The position numbers and the translations under genes were made by a program. Below are positions 1 to 8,495 of a stretch of DNA of 64,000 bases, piece by piece. The stretch is from contig NZ_BOOA01000029.1 of NCBI RefSeq assembly GCF_016862995.1, positions 1 through 64,000 on the forward strand, given 5' to 3'. The notes beneath the pieces are model-generated. The model did no database searches, was not told the origin of the DNA, and saw nothing but the letters and a program-made list of their open reading frames with translations. This stretch comes from Acrocarpospora phusangensis. GTDB lineage: Bacteria; Actinomycetota; Actinomycetes; Streptosporangiales; Streptosporangiaceae. Within the stretch, counting starts at the first letter, position 1. Every line of letters begins with the position of its first letter.

Positions 1-1
1 T

Positions 2-1414
2 AACGCCACGTACAACAACGACGCGGTGGCGAGTTCGGGGGGGTTGACGTTCAACCCGGATGGGTCGGTGACGTGGTCGGGGCCGTTGGCGGTGGGGGAG
101 ACGATGACCGCCACGGCGTCGATTACGGTCAACAATCCCGCGACCGGTGGCGACACGATGACGAGCCTCGTCACCTCCACGACCACGGGCAGCAACTGTC
201 CGGTGGGGAGTTCCGATCCGGGGTGCGTGACGTCGGTGGAGGTGCTGCGTCCGGAGTTGACGATCGTGATGGCGGCCGACAAGGTGACCGCCGAACCGGG
301 TGAGACCGTGGCGTACACGGTGACCGTGACGAACACGGGCGAGACCCCCTATACGGGGGCGGCTTTCACGAACTCGCTTTCCGGTGTGCTGCCCGACGCG
401 ATCTACAACAACGACGCGGCGACCGACATCGGCGCCGTCGACTTCGCCAGCCCGCTGCTGAGCTGGAGCGGTGACCTGGCCATGGGCGCGGTCGCCACGA
501 TCACGTACTCCGTCACCGTCCGCGACCCGGACCCGGGCGACAAGTTCATGACCAACCGGGTGGTCTCCACGACGCTCGGCAACACCTGCCCCGCCGGCAG
601 CGCCGACAGCCGGTGCGTGGCGGCCGTCACGGTCCTGGTCCCCGCCCTCACCCTGGCGATGAGCACCGACGTGGCCACCGTGGTCGCGGGCGCCAAGGTC
701 GTGTACACGGTGACGGTCACCAACACCGGCCAGGTCCCGTACGTGGGAGCGAGCTTCACCGACTCCCTGGCCGGGATCCTGGACGACGCCACGTACGGCA
801 ACGACGCCACCGCGACGACGGGCGAGGTGCAGTTCACCGCGCCCACCCTGACGTGGACCGGCGACCTGGCCGTCGGGGCCGGCGCGACCATCACGTACAG
901 CGTGACCGCGGTCAATCCGAGCGGCGGGGACGCCACCCTCGTCGGCGCCCTGACCTCGGGCACGCGCGGCAGCACCTGCCCGGTGGGAGGCGGCGATCCT
1001 CGCTGCGCCACCAGCGTGACCGTCATCGCGCAGAGCATCGTCCTGGCCGACCTGACCGAGGACTTCACCCTGACGGGCGTCCCGGACAGCACCGTACGCG
1101 GCGACGGAGCCGTGACCATGACGGTGATCACCAACAGCCCGACGGGCTACAACGTCACGGTCCGGGCCACCGCGCCGGAGCTCACCGCGCCCGGCATCGC
1201 CGCCACGATCCCCGTGTCGGCGCTGAAGGTCCGGGAGAGCGGGACGAGCACCTTCCAGCAGATGTCCAGCACCGTGCCGGTCTCCGTCCACGAGCAGGAC
1301 ACGGCGTCGGCCCCGGCCGGCGACCCCCTGAGTACGGATTATGAGGTCGATATCCCATTCGTCCCTTCTGGGACTTATTCGGTGACCCTCGACTACATCG
1401 CCAGCACCCAATAA
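2..1414 (+). CDS. DUF11-repeat secreted surface protein, 5' end outside the window
   Basis: The reading frame is open from the first bases, so the start and signal peptide lie upstream. The visible 470 codons contain one partial and two complete DUF11-like beta-sandwich repeats of about 128 residues, marked by a YTVTVTNTG core and a YNNDA/YGNDA turn. Each repeat ends in a Cys pair about ten residues apart (NCPVG..PGC, TCPAG..SRC, TCPVG..PRC), probably a disulphide, which fits an extracellular site. The last ~125 residues are a different domain, closely similar to the product of the next gene. No transmembrane anchor or sorting signal follows; the protein ends YIASTQ. The role is probably a surface fibre or adhesin; the ligand is unknown. 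Confidence 0.75.
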   Translation, partial: NATYNNDAVASSGGLTFNPDGSVTWSGPLAVGETMTATASITVNNPATGGDTMTSLVTSTTTGSNCPVGSSDPGCVTSVEVLRPELTIVMAADKVTAEPGETVAYTVTVTNTGETPYTGAAFTNSLSGVLPDAIYNNDAATDIGAVDFASPLLSWSGDLAMGAVATITYSVTVRDPDPGDKFMTNRVVSTTLGNTCPAGSADSRCVAAVTVLVPALTLAMSTDVATVVAGAKVVYTVTVTNTGQVPYVGASFTDSLAGILDDATYGNDATATTGEVQFTAPTLTWTGDLAVGAGATITYSVTAVNPSGGDATLVGALTSGTRGSTCPVGGGDPRCATSVTVIAQSIVLADLTEDFTLTGVPDSTVRGDGAVTMTVITNSPTGYNVTVRATAPELTAPGIAATIPVSALKVRESGTSTFQQMSSTVPVSVHEQDTASAPAGDPLSTDYEVDIPFVPSGTYSVTLDYIASTQ

Positions 1415-1426
1415 AAGACGATGTAT

Positions 1427-1447
1427 CCGATATGGCCTACATATCGG
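1427..1447. other. Perfect 7-bp stem-loop after the DUF11 gene
   Basis: The arms ccgatat (1427-1433) and atatcgg (1441-1447) pair perfectly around a 7-nt loop, 12 bases after the stop codon. There is no T-run afterwards, so it is at best a weak terminator or an mRNA 3'-end stabiliser. Confidence 0.35.
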
Positions 1448-1555
1448 CCCCCCAACGTCTTCATGGGAATACCTAAAAAGATGATCTAGGGGTTTGTTTC
1501 ATAGTCCGTCTGGCGATCATGTCAGAAGGGATGAAAGATTAAAGAGGGAGTTGAA

Positions 1556-2083
1556 ATGCCAACATTCCGGAATGCGCATATTCTGGGCATTTGCCTGGCG
1601 CTGGCGGGCGCGGTGACCGTGGCGGCGCTGGAGGCCGGGTCCCCGGCGTTGGCGGACACCGACACGGGCACCACGACGGCCAACGTCGAGGTCACCTCGT
1701 CCATCACGCTGAGCGATCTGACTGCGTCATTCACCCTGACCGGCGCCCCCACGGACACGCCGAGCACGCAGATCAGCATGAAGGTCACCACCAACAACTT
1801 CGCGGGTTACAACGTCACCGTGGCGCCGGCCACCGCCAACCTGACCGGTGCGATCGCCGGCAACAGCGACGTCATCCCGGCCGGCCTCCTCCAGGTCAAA
1901 GGCACAGGCGTGGGCGCTGCCTTCACCGGCCTGACCTTCGGTACCCCGCTCGTGGTGCACACCCAGGACAACGCTTCCGTGGCCGCGGGTGACACGATCA
2001 ACAACGACTACCAGATCACCATTCCATTCGTCCGTCCGGACACCTACACGACGACGCTCAACTACGTCGCCACCACGCTTTAA
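1556..2083 (+). CDS. Small secreted protein sharing the C-terminal domain of the upstream DUF11 protein
   Basis: The 175-residue product has a signal peptide (about residues 1-37, ending SPALA-DTD). The mature ~138 residues align by eye with the C-terminus of the preceding gene: SITLSDLTASFTLTG against SIVLADLTEDFTLTG, GYNVTV in both, HTQDNASVAAGD against HEQDTASAPAGD, and YQITIPFV against YEVDIPFV. It therefore looks like a free-standing copy of that module. A good Shine-Dalgarno (gggag) lies 6 bases before the ATG. There is no anchor, cysteine or catalytic motif. The function is unknown; a surface-assembly partner of the DUF11 protein is an inference from adjacency and homology. Confidence 0.75.
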   Translation: MPTFRNAHILGICLALAGAVTVAALEAGSPALADTDTGTTTANVEVTSSITLSDLTASFTLTGAPTDTPSTQISMKVTTNNFAGYNVTVAPATANLTGAIAGNSDVIPAGLLQVKGTGVGAAFTGLTFGTPLVVHTQDNASVAAGDTINNDYQITIPFVRPDTYTTTLNYVATTL

Positions 2084-2198
2084 CGGGCGGGACTCGCGGC
2101 GGTCGCGGGGCCGGGGGAATTTACGCCACCGGCCCTATTATTAGGGGGTCCATATTCGCTCACGGCGCCGCCGGTGGGCGATAATTTTATTCAAAGGT

Positions 2199-2864
2199 AT
2201 GCGTTTAATGGTCTTTCGTGACAGTTGCGTACGGAGAGCCGGGCGTATTTCCCGCGCCCACGCCGCGGCGGCGATCGCGCTGCTCGCCGCGCAGTCCTGG
2301 AGCGGCACGGCGCACGCGTCCGTGACGCCCAAGCCCAAGCCCTCGCCCAAGCCGCCCGCGCTGAACATCGCCATCGACAACGGGCACACCAGCGTGCGCC
2401 AAGGTGACCGGCTCACCTACACGATCAAGATCGCGAACACCGGGGCCGCCGCGACCCCGGTCCTGCGGGTCTTCCAGGCCCTGGTGCCGGGCCTCGAACT
2501 GATCTCCTCGACGCCGGCGGGCACGGTCACGGCGAAGAACATCGAATGGAACAAGTCGCTGGCAGCCGGGGAGAAGGCCGAGTTCAACGTGACCGCCGAA
2601 GTGGGTGAGCTGGAAGCCCAGCTGCAACGGCTGACGGTCGTGGCCTGCGCGGCGGACAAGAGCAGCGAGCGGTCGATCGTCTGCGCGGCGCACTCGGACC
2701 GGGTGCCGGCCGCGGGCGGGCCGGTCCAGAGCCAGGTGCCGGGCACCAGCGCGAGTGAGTGGTACATCGCCGTGGGCGGCCTGGGACTGCTCGTGGCCAC
2801 CGGCGTGTTCGTGGGCTGGCGGCTGCGGCGGCGCAAGCCCGCGCGGGCGCCGATGGCCCCCTGA
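2199..2864 (+). CDS. Secreted DUF11-domain protein with C-terminal membrane anchor
   Basis: The 221-residue product has an N-terminal signal sequence (about 1-41, ending AHA-S), then a Lys-Pro linker (KPKPSPKPP). A single DUF11-like domain follows (about 50-150; the LTYTIKIANTG core matches YTVTVTNTG upstream). Two Cys (VACAAD, IVCAAH) may form a disulphide. A membrane helix (about 187-208) and a basic tail (RLRRRKP) anchor it with the domain outside. It is the third surface gene in a row on this strand. Aaagg lies close to the ATG and a -10-like gataat at 2180-2185. No clear sortase motif precedes the helix. Confidence 0.7.
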   Translation: MRLMVFRDSCVRRAGRISRAHAAAAIALLAAQSWSGTAHASVTPKPKPSPKPPALNIAIDNGHTSVRQGDRLTYTIKIANTGAAATPVLRVFQALVPGLELISSTPAGTVTAKNIEWNKSLAAGEKAEFNVTAEVGELEAQLQRLTVVACAADKSSERSIVCAAHSDRVPAAGGPVQSQVPGTSASEWYIAVGGLGLLVATGVFVGWRLRRRKPARAPMAP

Positions 2865-2975
2865 CGAAGCGGATGCGGCCCCTGACCGGACGTCGGGGGT
2901 CACATCGCCCTCGATCGGGGCCGCCTCCCAGGTGCGGAAATCGTCAAGAGGGAGCGCCTGAGCTGGGATGCGTTA

Positions 2976-2981
2976 CATAAT
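2976..2981 (+). promoter_or_regulatory. Candidate -10 box for the glycosyltransferase gene
   Basis: Cataat ends 8 bases before the ATG at 2990, and no Shine-Dalgarno is visible. This is the spacing expected of a near-leaderless actinobacterial transcript. No convincing -35 hexamer is present. Confidence 0.35.
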
Positions 2982-2989
2982 GAAACGCA

Positions 2990-4789
2990 ATGGATGCGCT
3001 AAGTGACTACCCCGTCGATGTCAGTGTGCTCGTCCCCGCGTACAACTGCCGGGCTTTTCTTGATCGATGTCTGACCTCGCTGCTGGTGCAGCGGGTCAGC
3101 AAAGAGATCATCGTGGTGGATGACGGTTCCACCGACGAGAGTCTCGCGCTGCTGGAGCTGTACGCGCGGCACCACCCCGCGATCAGGGTGATCTCCCAGG
3201 AGCACACGGGCGCGCCGGGCAGTGCCCGCAACCGCGCGCTGAGCCGGGCTCGCGGGCGTTACGTGTTCTTCTGCGACGCCGACGACTATCTCGGGCCGTT
3301 CGCCCTGGAGAAGATGCTGGCGATGGCCGACAGGAACGGGTCGGACATCGTGCTCGGCAAGGTCGTGGGGCACGGCCGCCGGGCGCCCGCGTCCATGTTC
3401 CGGGCCAACGCCGACCGGGTGACCCTCCAGGGCAGCACGGTCTACAACAACCTCAACGTCTTCAAGCTCTACCGCAAGTCCATGCTGGAACGGCACCGCA
3501 TCCGGTTCGACGAGTCGCTGCGGGTCGGGGAGGACATGGACTTCGCCGTCCACGCGTACTGTCACGCGGACGTGATCTCCGTCGTCGCCGACTACGACTG
3601 CTACCACCTGATGGACCGGGAGGACGGCACCAGCGTCATGCAGGAGCCGGGCAGCCGGGAGCCGATCGCCTGGCTGCGCATGGTCAGGATCCCGATCGGC
3701 CGGATGGCGCGGCACGTGCCGCCGGGCCCGCTCCGCGACCATCTGCTGCTGCGCCACTTCACCTTCGACGTGCTCGCCCAGCTCGGCGAGCCGTTCCTGG
3801 CGGCCGACGAGGGCGACCGCGAGAAGATCGCCGTCGAGGTGGCCGACCTCTGCGACGAGTGGCTGACCGACGGGGTCCGCGCCCGGCTGAGCGCCGCCGA
3901 CAACGCCCGCCTCACCTCGCTCACCGACCCCGACCGGCTGGTACGGCTCGCGCGGGTGCAGTCCGCCCCCCTCCGCCGCCGCCTGACGGCCCTGGAATGG
4001 GCGGGCGACCACCTGCAGATCTCGGGCAGCGTCACGCTGACCGGCTTCGAGGGCGCCGTCGGCCTGCTCCTGAAGGAGCGCTCCCAGCGCGCCGAACGCA
4101 AGATCCCGGTGACCCGGGTGGCCGACCTGTTCAGCGCCTCCATCGACGTGGGCGAGCTGGCGACGGGCATCTGGGACGTCTTCGTGGCCGTGGAGTGCGA
4201 GGGCATCCGCCGTCTCGGCCGCCTGGGCGCCGACCGGGACCGCCGTGCGACCCGGCCGGTGCCGCGGTTCACCGGCGGGGTGGTGGCGCTGCCGTACCTG
4301 ACCAGGCCGTACGGGAACCTGAGTCTGGACGTGGGCGGGCACGTGGTCCGGGTGCCCGCGTCGGTGCGGCTCACGCACACCGAGTGGATCGAGCGGCGGT
4401 TACGGATCGAGGGCCAGGTCATGGTGGGGGGCCGGCCGGGAGCGGCGGCCGTGCGCCGGCTGGTCTGGCGGGAGCGGCGGACCGGCAGGGAGCGCCACGA
4501 GGAGGCCGTGTCCACCGGATCGCGGGCCTTCGCCGCCGAGACCGGTCCGCTCGGCCGGGGAACCTGGGACGCCTACCTGGAGCTGGACATGGGCGGCCCC
4601 ACGGCCAGATTCCCGGTCAAGGTGGGGGAGCCCAAGAGCCTGGAGCGTCCGCGAACATGGTGGCAGGGCACGACGCGCTGGACCACCCGTCCGTACGCGA
4701 CGGCGGTCAGCCATCGATTGAGCACGTCAGTGCGGCGCGCGTCCTTCTTCACGCTCGCCCGCCGGGCTTTCCGGAGGATTCGTTTCTAG
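2990..4789 (+). CDS. GT2 family glycosyltransferase, teichoic-acid type
   Basis: The 599-residue product begins with a GT-A fold (about 8-230). SVLVPAYNC opens the nucleotide-binding strand, VVDDGSTD is the sugar-nucleotide motif, and FFCDADD carries the DXD metal site. The remaining ~350 residues contain two similar beta-rich stretches (around GDHLQISGSVTLTG and RLRIEGQVMVGG), like the C-terminal modules of the TarS/TarP poly(ribitol-phosphate) glycosyltransferases. It probably decorates a wall teichoic acid or similar polymer on the cytoplasmic face. There is no membrane helix. It follows three surface-protein genes, so a cell-wall role fits. The acceptor and sugar cannot be read from sequence. 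Confidence 0.75.
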   Translation: MDALSDYPVDVSVLVPAYNCRAFLDRCLTSLLVQRVSKEIIVVDDGSTDESLALLELYARHHPAIRVISQEHTGAPGSARNRALSRARGRYVFFCDADDYLGPFALEKMLAMADRNGSDIVLGKVVGHGRRAPASMFRANADRVTLQGSTVYNNLNVFKLYRKSMLERHRIRFDESLRVGEDMDFAVHAYCHADVISVVADYDCYHLMDREDGTSVMQEPGSREPIAWLRMVRIPIGRMARHVPPGPLRDHLLLRHFTFDVLAQLGEPFLAADEGDREKIAVEVADLCDEWLTDGVRARLSAADNARLTSLTDPDRLVRLARVQSAPLRRRLTALEWAGDHLQISGSVTLTGFEGAVGLLLKERSQRAERKIPVTRVADLFSASIDVGELATGIWDVFVAVECEGIRRLGRLGADRDRRATRPVPRFTGGVVALPYLTRPYGNLSLDVGGHVVRVPASVRLTHTEWIERRLRIEGQVMVGGRPGAAAVRRLVWRERRTGRERHEEAVSTGSRAFAAETGPLGRGTWDAYLELDMGGPTARFPVKVGEPKSLERPRTWWQGTTRWTTRPYATAVSHRLSTSVRRASFFTLARRAFRRIRF

Positions 4790-4800
4790 GCCAACTCCCG

Positions 4801-4853
4801 CTAATGCGAAGCATTTGCAACTGCTCTACTGTTGTGGTCAAAGTTCGCATTAG
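4801..4853 (+). promoter_or_regulatory. Nur-box-like operator inside a 10-bp inverted repeat, upstream of the metal importer
   Basis: Positions 4804-4820 read aTGCga-N5-ttGCAA, close to the Streptomyces nickel repressor (Nur) consensus tTGCaa-N5-ttGCAA as I recall it. The same region forms a perfect 10-bp inverted repeat, ctaatgcgaa (4801-4810) with ttcgcattag (4844-4853). It ends just before the ribosome-binding site (ggaggt) of the CbiM-type gene. A Fur-family metal repressor bound here would block transcription, so nickel is a better substrate guess than cobalt. No cobalamin riboswitch is present in this short leader. Confidence 0.5.
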
Positions 4854-4866
4854 CGGAGGTAATCCC

Positions 4867-5871
4867 GTGCACGTGCCTGATGGCTTCTTCACCGCATCGG
4901 TGTCCATAGGGGCGGCCGTCGTGGCCGCCGCCGGGGTGGGCGTGGCGCTGCGCAACGCCAAACAGGAGCTCGACGACCGGACCGCGCCCATGGCGGGCCT
5001 GGTGGCCGCGTTCGTCTTCGCGGTCCAGATGCTCAACTTCCCCGTCGCGGCCGGCACCAGCGGCCACCTCCTGGGAGGGGCGCTGGCCGCGATCCTGGTG
5101 GGGCCCTATACGGCGGTGCTCTGCATCGCCGTGGTCCTCCTCGTGCAGGGGTTCTTCTTCGCCGACGGCGGGCTGACCGCGCTCGGCATCAACATCACCC
5201 TGATGGGCATCGTGACCGCCGCCGTCGCCTGGGGAGTCTTCCGGCTGATCGTGCGGGCCGCGCCCAACCGGGGCGCCGTCGTGATCGGCTCGTTCGTGGC
5301 GGCGCTGGTCTCGGTGCCGGTCTCGGCGCTGGTCTTCGCGGTGCTCTTCGCCATCGGCGGCACGGCCCCGATCGACGCGGGCGCGGTCGCCGCCGCCATG
5401 GGCGGCGTGCACGTGCTCATCGGCATCGGCGAAGGGCTGATCACCGCCGTCACCGTCAGCAGCGTGCTGGCCGTCCGCCCCGACCTGGTGTACGGCGCGC
5501 GCGGGCTGGCCAGGCCGCTCGTGCTCCGCACCGCCGAGGGCGAGCAGGTCGTGGCGCCGCAGCAGCAGCCCGCCGAGCCCAAGCCGCTGCGCCCGTTCCT
5601 GGTCGGCGCGGGCGTCGTGTCGCTGCTGCTCGCCGGCATCGTCAGCTTCTTCGCGTCCAGCTCGCCCGACGGCCTGGAGAAGGTCGCCGAGGACAAGGGC
5701 TTCCTCGGCCAGGCCGCCGACCACCTCTTCGGCGGCTTCGCGCTGGCCGACTACGGAGACGTCGGCGGCATCCCGGTCGGGGTCGCGGGCGTGCTGGGCG
5801 TGCTGATCACGCTCGCGGTCGGCCTGGGCATCGGCTACCTCGTGCGCCGCAAGCAGAAGGTCGCCAGCTGA
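4867..5871 (+). CDS. cbiM: ECF nickel/cobalt transporter S-component, CbiM-CbiN (NikMN) fusion
   Basis: The GTG at 4867 is chosen because it gives the N-terminus Met-His-Val-Pro-Asp-Gly. In this family the Met1 amine and His2 bind the metal, and a third ligand is the His of SGHLLGG, also present. It is preceded by ggaggt. The 334-residue product has a CbiM core of about six membrane helices, then a linker and a C-terminal CbiN-like part containing PDGLE and a last helix. It captures Ni2+ or Co2+ outside and passes it through with CbiQ and the CbiO ATPase. The next gene starts one base after the stop. The open frame continues upstream into the glycosyltransferase, but that part is an alternate-frame shadow. 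Confidence 0.88.
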   Translation: MHVPDGFFTASVSIGAAVVAAAGVGVALRNAKQELDDRTAPMAGLVAAFVFAVQMLNFPVAAGTSGHLLGGALAAILVGPYTAVLCIAVVLLVQGFFFADGGLTALGINITLMGIVTAAVAWGVFRLIVRAAPNRGAVVIGSFVAALVSVPVSALVFAVLFAIGGTAPIDAGAVAAAMGGVHVLIGIGEGLITAVTVSSVLAVRPDLVYGARGLARPLVLRTAEGEQVVAPQQQPAEPKPLRPFLVGAGVVSLLLAGIVSFFASSSPDGLEKVAEDKGFLGQAADHLFGGFALADYGDVGGIPVGVAGVLGVLITLAVGLGIGYLVRRKQKVAS

Positions 5872-5872
5872 G

Positions 5873-6625
5873 TTGGGCGCCGGTCACCACCACCAGCTGT
5901 ACCGTGCGGGGGACACCCTCGTGCACCGGCTGCCGCCGCAGTGCAAGCTGGTGGCGGTGGCCGCGTTCGCGATCGTGGTCGTGGCGACCCCGCGAGAACG
6001 GTTCTGGGCTTTCTGTGGCTATCTCCTGCTGCTGGCGACCGTCGCCGCGATCGCCAGGGTCCCGCCCGGGCATGTGCTCCGGCGCATGGTGGTCGAGCTG
6101 CCGTTCGTGCTGTTCGCCTTCGCCATCCCGGTCATCGGGCTGGGCGAGCGGATCACCGTCTGGGGTGTCTCGCTCAGCGTGGACGGGCTCTGGGCGAGCT
6201 GGAACATCCTGGCCAAGGCCACCCTCGGCGTGATCGCCTCGATCCTGCTGGCGGCGACCACCGAGCCACGCGGCATGCTGCTGGGCGCGCAGCGGCTGCG
6301 CATGCCCCAGCTGCTCGTGCAGATCGCCACGTTCATGCTGCGCTACCTGGACGTGGTGCTGGACTCGATGCGCCGGATGCGCGTCGCCCGCGAGTCGCGG
6401 GGTTTCCAGGCCAGGGACATCCGGCAGGCGCCCATCCTGGCCAAGTCGGCGGGCGCGCTCTTCATCCGATCGTACGAGCGGGGGGAACGGGTGCATCTGG
6501 CCATGTTGAGCAGGGGGTACACGGGATCGATGCCCATATTGCACGATATTTCGGCTGATGTGCGGCAGTGGTTGGCCGCGGGGGCGCTTCCTCTCGCGGC
6601 GGCGGCCGTACTGTTCCTGACATGA
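5873..6625 (+). CDS. cbiQ: ECF transporter transmembrane T-component CbiQ
   Basis: The 250-residue polytopic protein has about five hydrophobic segments. The cytoplasmic coupling helices of the family are visible as RRMRVARESRGF and ERVHLAMLSRGY, each with the A-R/S-R-G signature that contacts the ATPase. It starts with TTG one base after the CbiM stop and its TGA overlaps the CbiO ATG (atga at 6622-6625), so translation is probably coupled. It links metal capture by CbiMN to ATP hydrolysis by CbiO. Confidence 0.88.
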   Translation: MGAGHHHQLYRAGDTLVHRLPPQCKLVAVAAFAIVVVATPRERFWAFCGYLLLLATVAAIARVPPGHVLRRMVVELPFVLFAFAIPVIGLGERITVWGVSLSVDGLWASWNILAKATLGVIASILLAATTEPRGMLLGAQRLRMPQLLVQIATFMLRYLDVVLDSMRRMRVARESRGFQARDIRQAPILAKSAGALFIRSYERGERVHLAMLSRGYTGSMPILHDISADVRQWLAAGALPLAAAAVLFLT

Positions 6626-7359
6626 CGCTCGAAGTGCGGGACCTCGCCTACGCCTACCCCGACGGGACCCAGGCGCTGTTCGGGGTGGACCTGCGGATCG
6701 CGCGGGGCGAGCGGGTGGCGCTCCTCGGCCCGAACGGCGCCGGCAAGACCACCCTGGTCATGCACCTGAACGGCATCCTGACGGCCGGGCACGGCACCGT
6801 GCGGGTGGCGGGCCTGGAGGTCGGCAAGGAGACGCTGCGCGAGATCAGGCGCCGGGTGGGCCTGGTCTTCCAGGACCCCGACGACCAGCTGTTCATGCCG
6901 ACCGTCCGCGAGGACGTCGCCTTCGGCCCGGCCAACATGGGCGTCCGCGGCGAGGAACTGGACCGGCGGGTACGGGACGCCCTGGACCGGGTCGGCATGC
7001 TGGACGCCATCGACCGGCCGCCGCACCACCTGTCCTTCGGCCAGCGCCGGCGGGTCGCCGTGGCCACCGTCCTGGCCATGGACCCGGAGATCCTCGTCCT
7101 GGACGAGCCGTCCTCCAACCTGGACCCGGCCTCCCGCCGCGAGCTGGCCCAGATTTTGCGCAGCCTGGACGTCACCGTCCTCATGGTCACCCACGACCTC
7201 CCGTACGCGCTGGAGCTGTGCGAACGGTCGCTCATCCTCAGCGGCGGGGTGATCGCCGCCGACGGCCCCACCCGGGAGCTGCTGGCCGACGAGAGCCTGC
7301 TGACCACCCACCGCCTGGAGCTGCCCTACGGGTTCGCGGTGCCCTCCCCAGGGACCTGA
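6622..7359 (+). CDS. cbiO: ECF transporter ATPase CbiO
   Basis: The 245-residue ABC ATPase has a Walker A (GPNGAGKTT), Q-loop (VFQDPDDQLF), a signature variant LSFGQRRR, Walker B plus catalytic Glu (ILVLDEPSS) and the switch His (VTHD). Q-D-P-D-D-Q is typical of ECF/CbiO-type ATPases. The ATG at 6622 overlaps the cbiQ stop; a longer in-frame start at 6568 would only add residues read inside cbiQ. The 3' end overlaps the convergent potassium-channel gene by 34 bp. No further transporter gene follows, so the three genes form a complete importer. Confidence 0.9.
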   Translation: MTLEVRDLAYAYPDGTQALFGVDLRIARGERVALLGPNGAGKTTLVMHLNGILTAGHGTVRVAGLEVGKETLREIRRRVGLVFQDPDDQLFMPTVREDVAFGPANMGVRGEELDRRVRDALDRVGMLDAIDRPPHHLSFGQRRRVAVATVLAMDPEILVLDEPSSNLDPASRRELAQILRSLDVTVLMVTHDLPYALELCERSLILSGGVIAADGPTRELLADESLLTTHRLELPYGFAVPSPGT

Positions 7360-8381
7360 TCGGGCTCTCCGGGCTCTCCGGGCTCTTCCTCGGGCACGTG
7401 GATGACCACGACCTGGTCGCCCGCCGCCAAGGTGTCCACCCGCGCGTACGGAACGACCTGGCCGTCGCGGACGACCGCGATGACCATGCCCTCGGCCCGG
7501 CTCGGGGGCTGCCCCACCTCGGCGGCGGAGACCGGGCGTTCGTAGAGGTCGAGGCCGTGGCCGTACACGAGGAAGTCCTCGATGAGGGTGCTGACGGCCG
7601 GGCTCTGGGTGGCCACGCCGAGCATCCGGCCGGTCGCCTCCGAGCTGGTGATGACCACGTCGGCGCCGCTCCGCCGGACCAGCGGGTCGTTCTCCGACTC
7701 GCGCACCGCGGCCACCACGGTCGCGCCCGGGTTGAGGTTGCGCGCGGTCAGCGTGACCAGCGCGGTGGTGTCGTCCCGCTGGGTGGCGATGATCACTTCG
7801 GCGGCCTGGGCGATCCTGGCCCGGCGCAGGATCTCGCCGCGGGTGCCGTCGCCGATGACGCCGACGAACCCGTCCTCGTTGGCCTCCGCGATGGCGGCCG
7901 GGTTGGGGTCGACGACCACGATCGACTCCTTGGCCCGCTCGTTGTCCAGCAGGGTGCGGATCGCGGCCCGGCCCTTGGTGCCGTAGCCGACGACCACGGT
8001 GTGCCCGCTCAATCGGGACCTCCAGCGGTTGGCGAGGAACTCTTCCCTGGTCCGCTGGGTGAGCACCTCCAGGGTGGTGCCCACCAGCACGACCAGGAAG
8101 ACGATACGCAACGGCGTCACGGCGAGGATGTTGATCAGGCGGGCCGTGTCGGAGACGGGCGTGATGTCGCCGTAGCCCGTCGTGGAGACGGTCACCGTCG
8201 CGTAGTACAGCGCGTCCAGCACCGAGACTTCGCCGTCGTAGGTGTCGCGGTAGCCGTCCCGGTCCACCGCGACGAGGAGGAAGACCAGGCCGAGGGCGGC
8301 GAAGGCATACCAGATCCGGCGCAGCACGGCGCGGAGCGGGCTGACGGAAATCCGCGGCAGGCGGATGCCCTCATCGGTCAC
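7326..8381 (-). CDS. Potassium channel with RCK (TrkA-N/TrkA-C) domains
   Basis: The 351-residue product has two membrane helices (about 25-40 and 84-106) around a pore loop with the K+ selectivity filter TTGYGD at residues 67-72. Next come an RCK/TrkA-N Rossmann domain (VVVGYGTKGRAA, then VVDPNP) and a TrkA-C-like domain (about 255-335). This is the MthK-type layout of a ligand-gated K+ channel. Its last 34 bases lie inside the convergent cbiO gene. Regulation is not visible. Confidence 0.88.
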   Translation of the reverse strand: MTDEGIRLPRISVSPLRAVLRRIWYAFAALGLVFLLVAVDRDGYRDTYDGEVSVLDALYYATVTVSTTGYGDITPVSDTARLINILAVTPLRIVFLVVLVGTTLEVLTQRTREEFLANRWRSRLSGHTVVVGYGTKGRAAIRTLLDNERAKESIVVVDPNPAAIAEANEDGFVGVIGDGTRGEILRRARIAQAAEVIIATQRDDTTALVTLTARNLNPGATVVAAVRESENDPLVRRSGADVVITSSEATGRMLGVATQSPAVSTLIEDFLVYGHGLDLYERPVSAAEVGQPPSRAEGMVIAVVRDGQVVPYARVDTLAAGDQVVVIHVPEEEPGEPGEPDQVPGEGTANP

Positions 8382-8495
8382 CCGCCGATCTTACGGTCTG
8401 GCCGTCCGCATATCAGGGGCCACTTCGGTCCCCGGCGGTAGGACCGGAGGTTTGTGGGGGCCTTGGGTAAAGTGGGCCACGCGGAGGAGGTTCAT

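Noticed and set aside
2199-2864. Sortase signal in the DUF11 membrane protein
   Set aside because: It has a helix and basic tail but no T-G motif before the helix (VPGTSASEW), so plain membrane anchoring is the simpler reading.
3859-4866. Upstream extension of the CbiM frame into the glycosyltransferase gene
   Set aside because: It is alternate-frame noise. GTG at 4867 gives the required Met-His N-terminus and has a ribosome-binding site.
4790-4866. Cobalamin riboswitch before the CbiM gene
   Set aside because: The leader is only ~77 bp and lacks a B12-box-like sequence.
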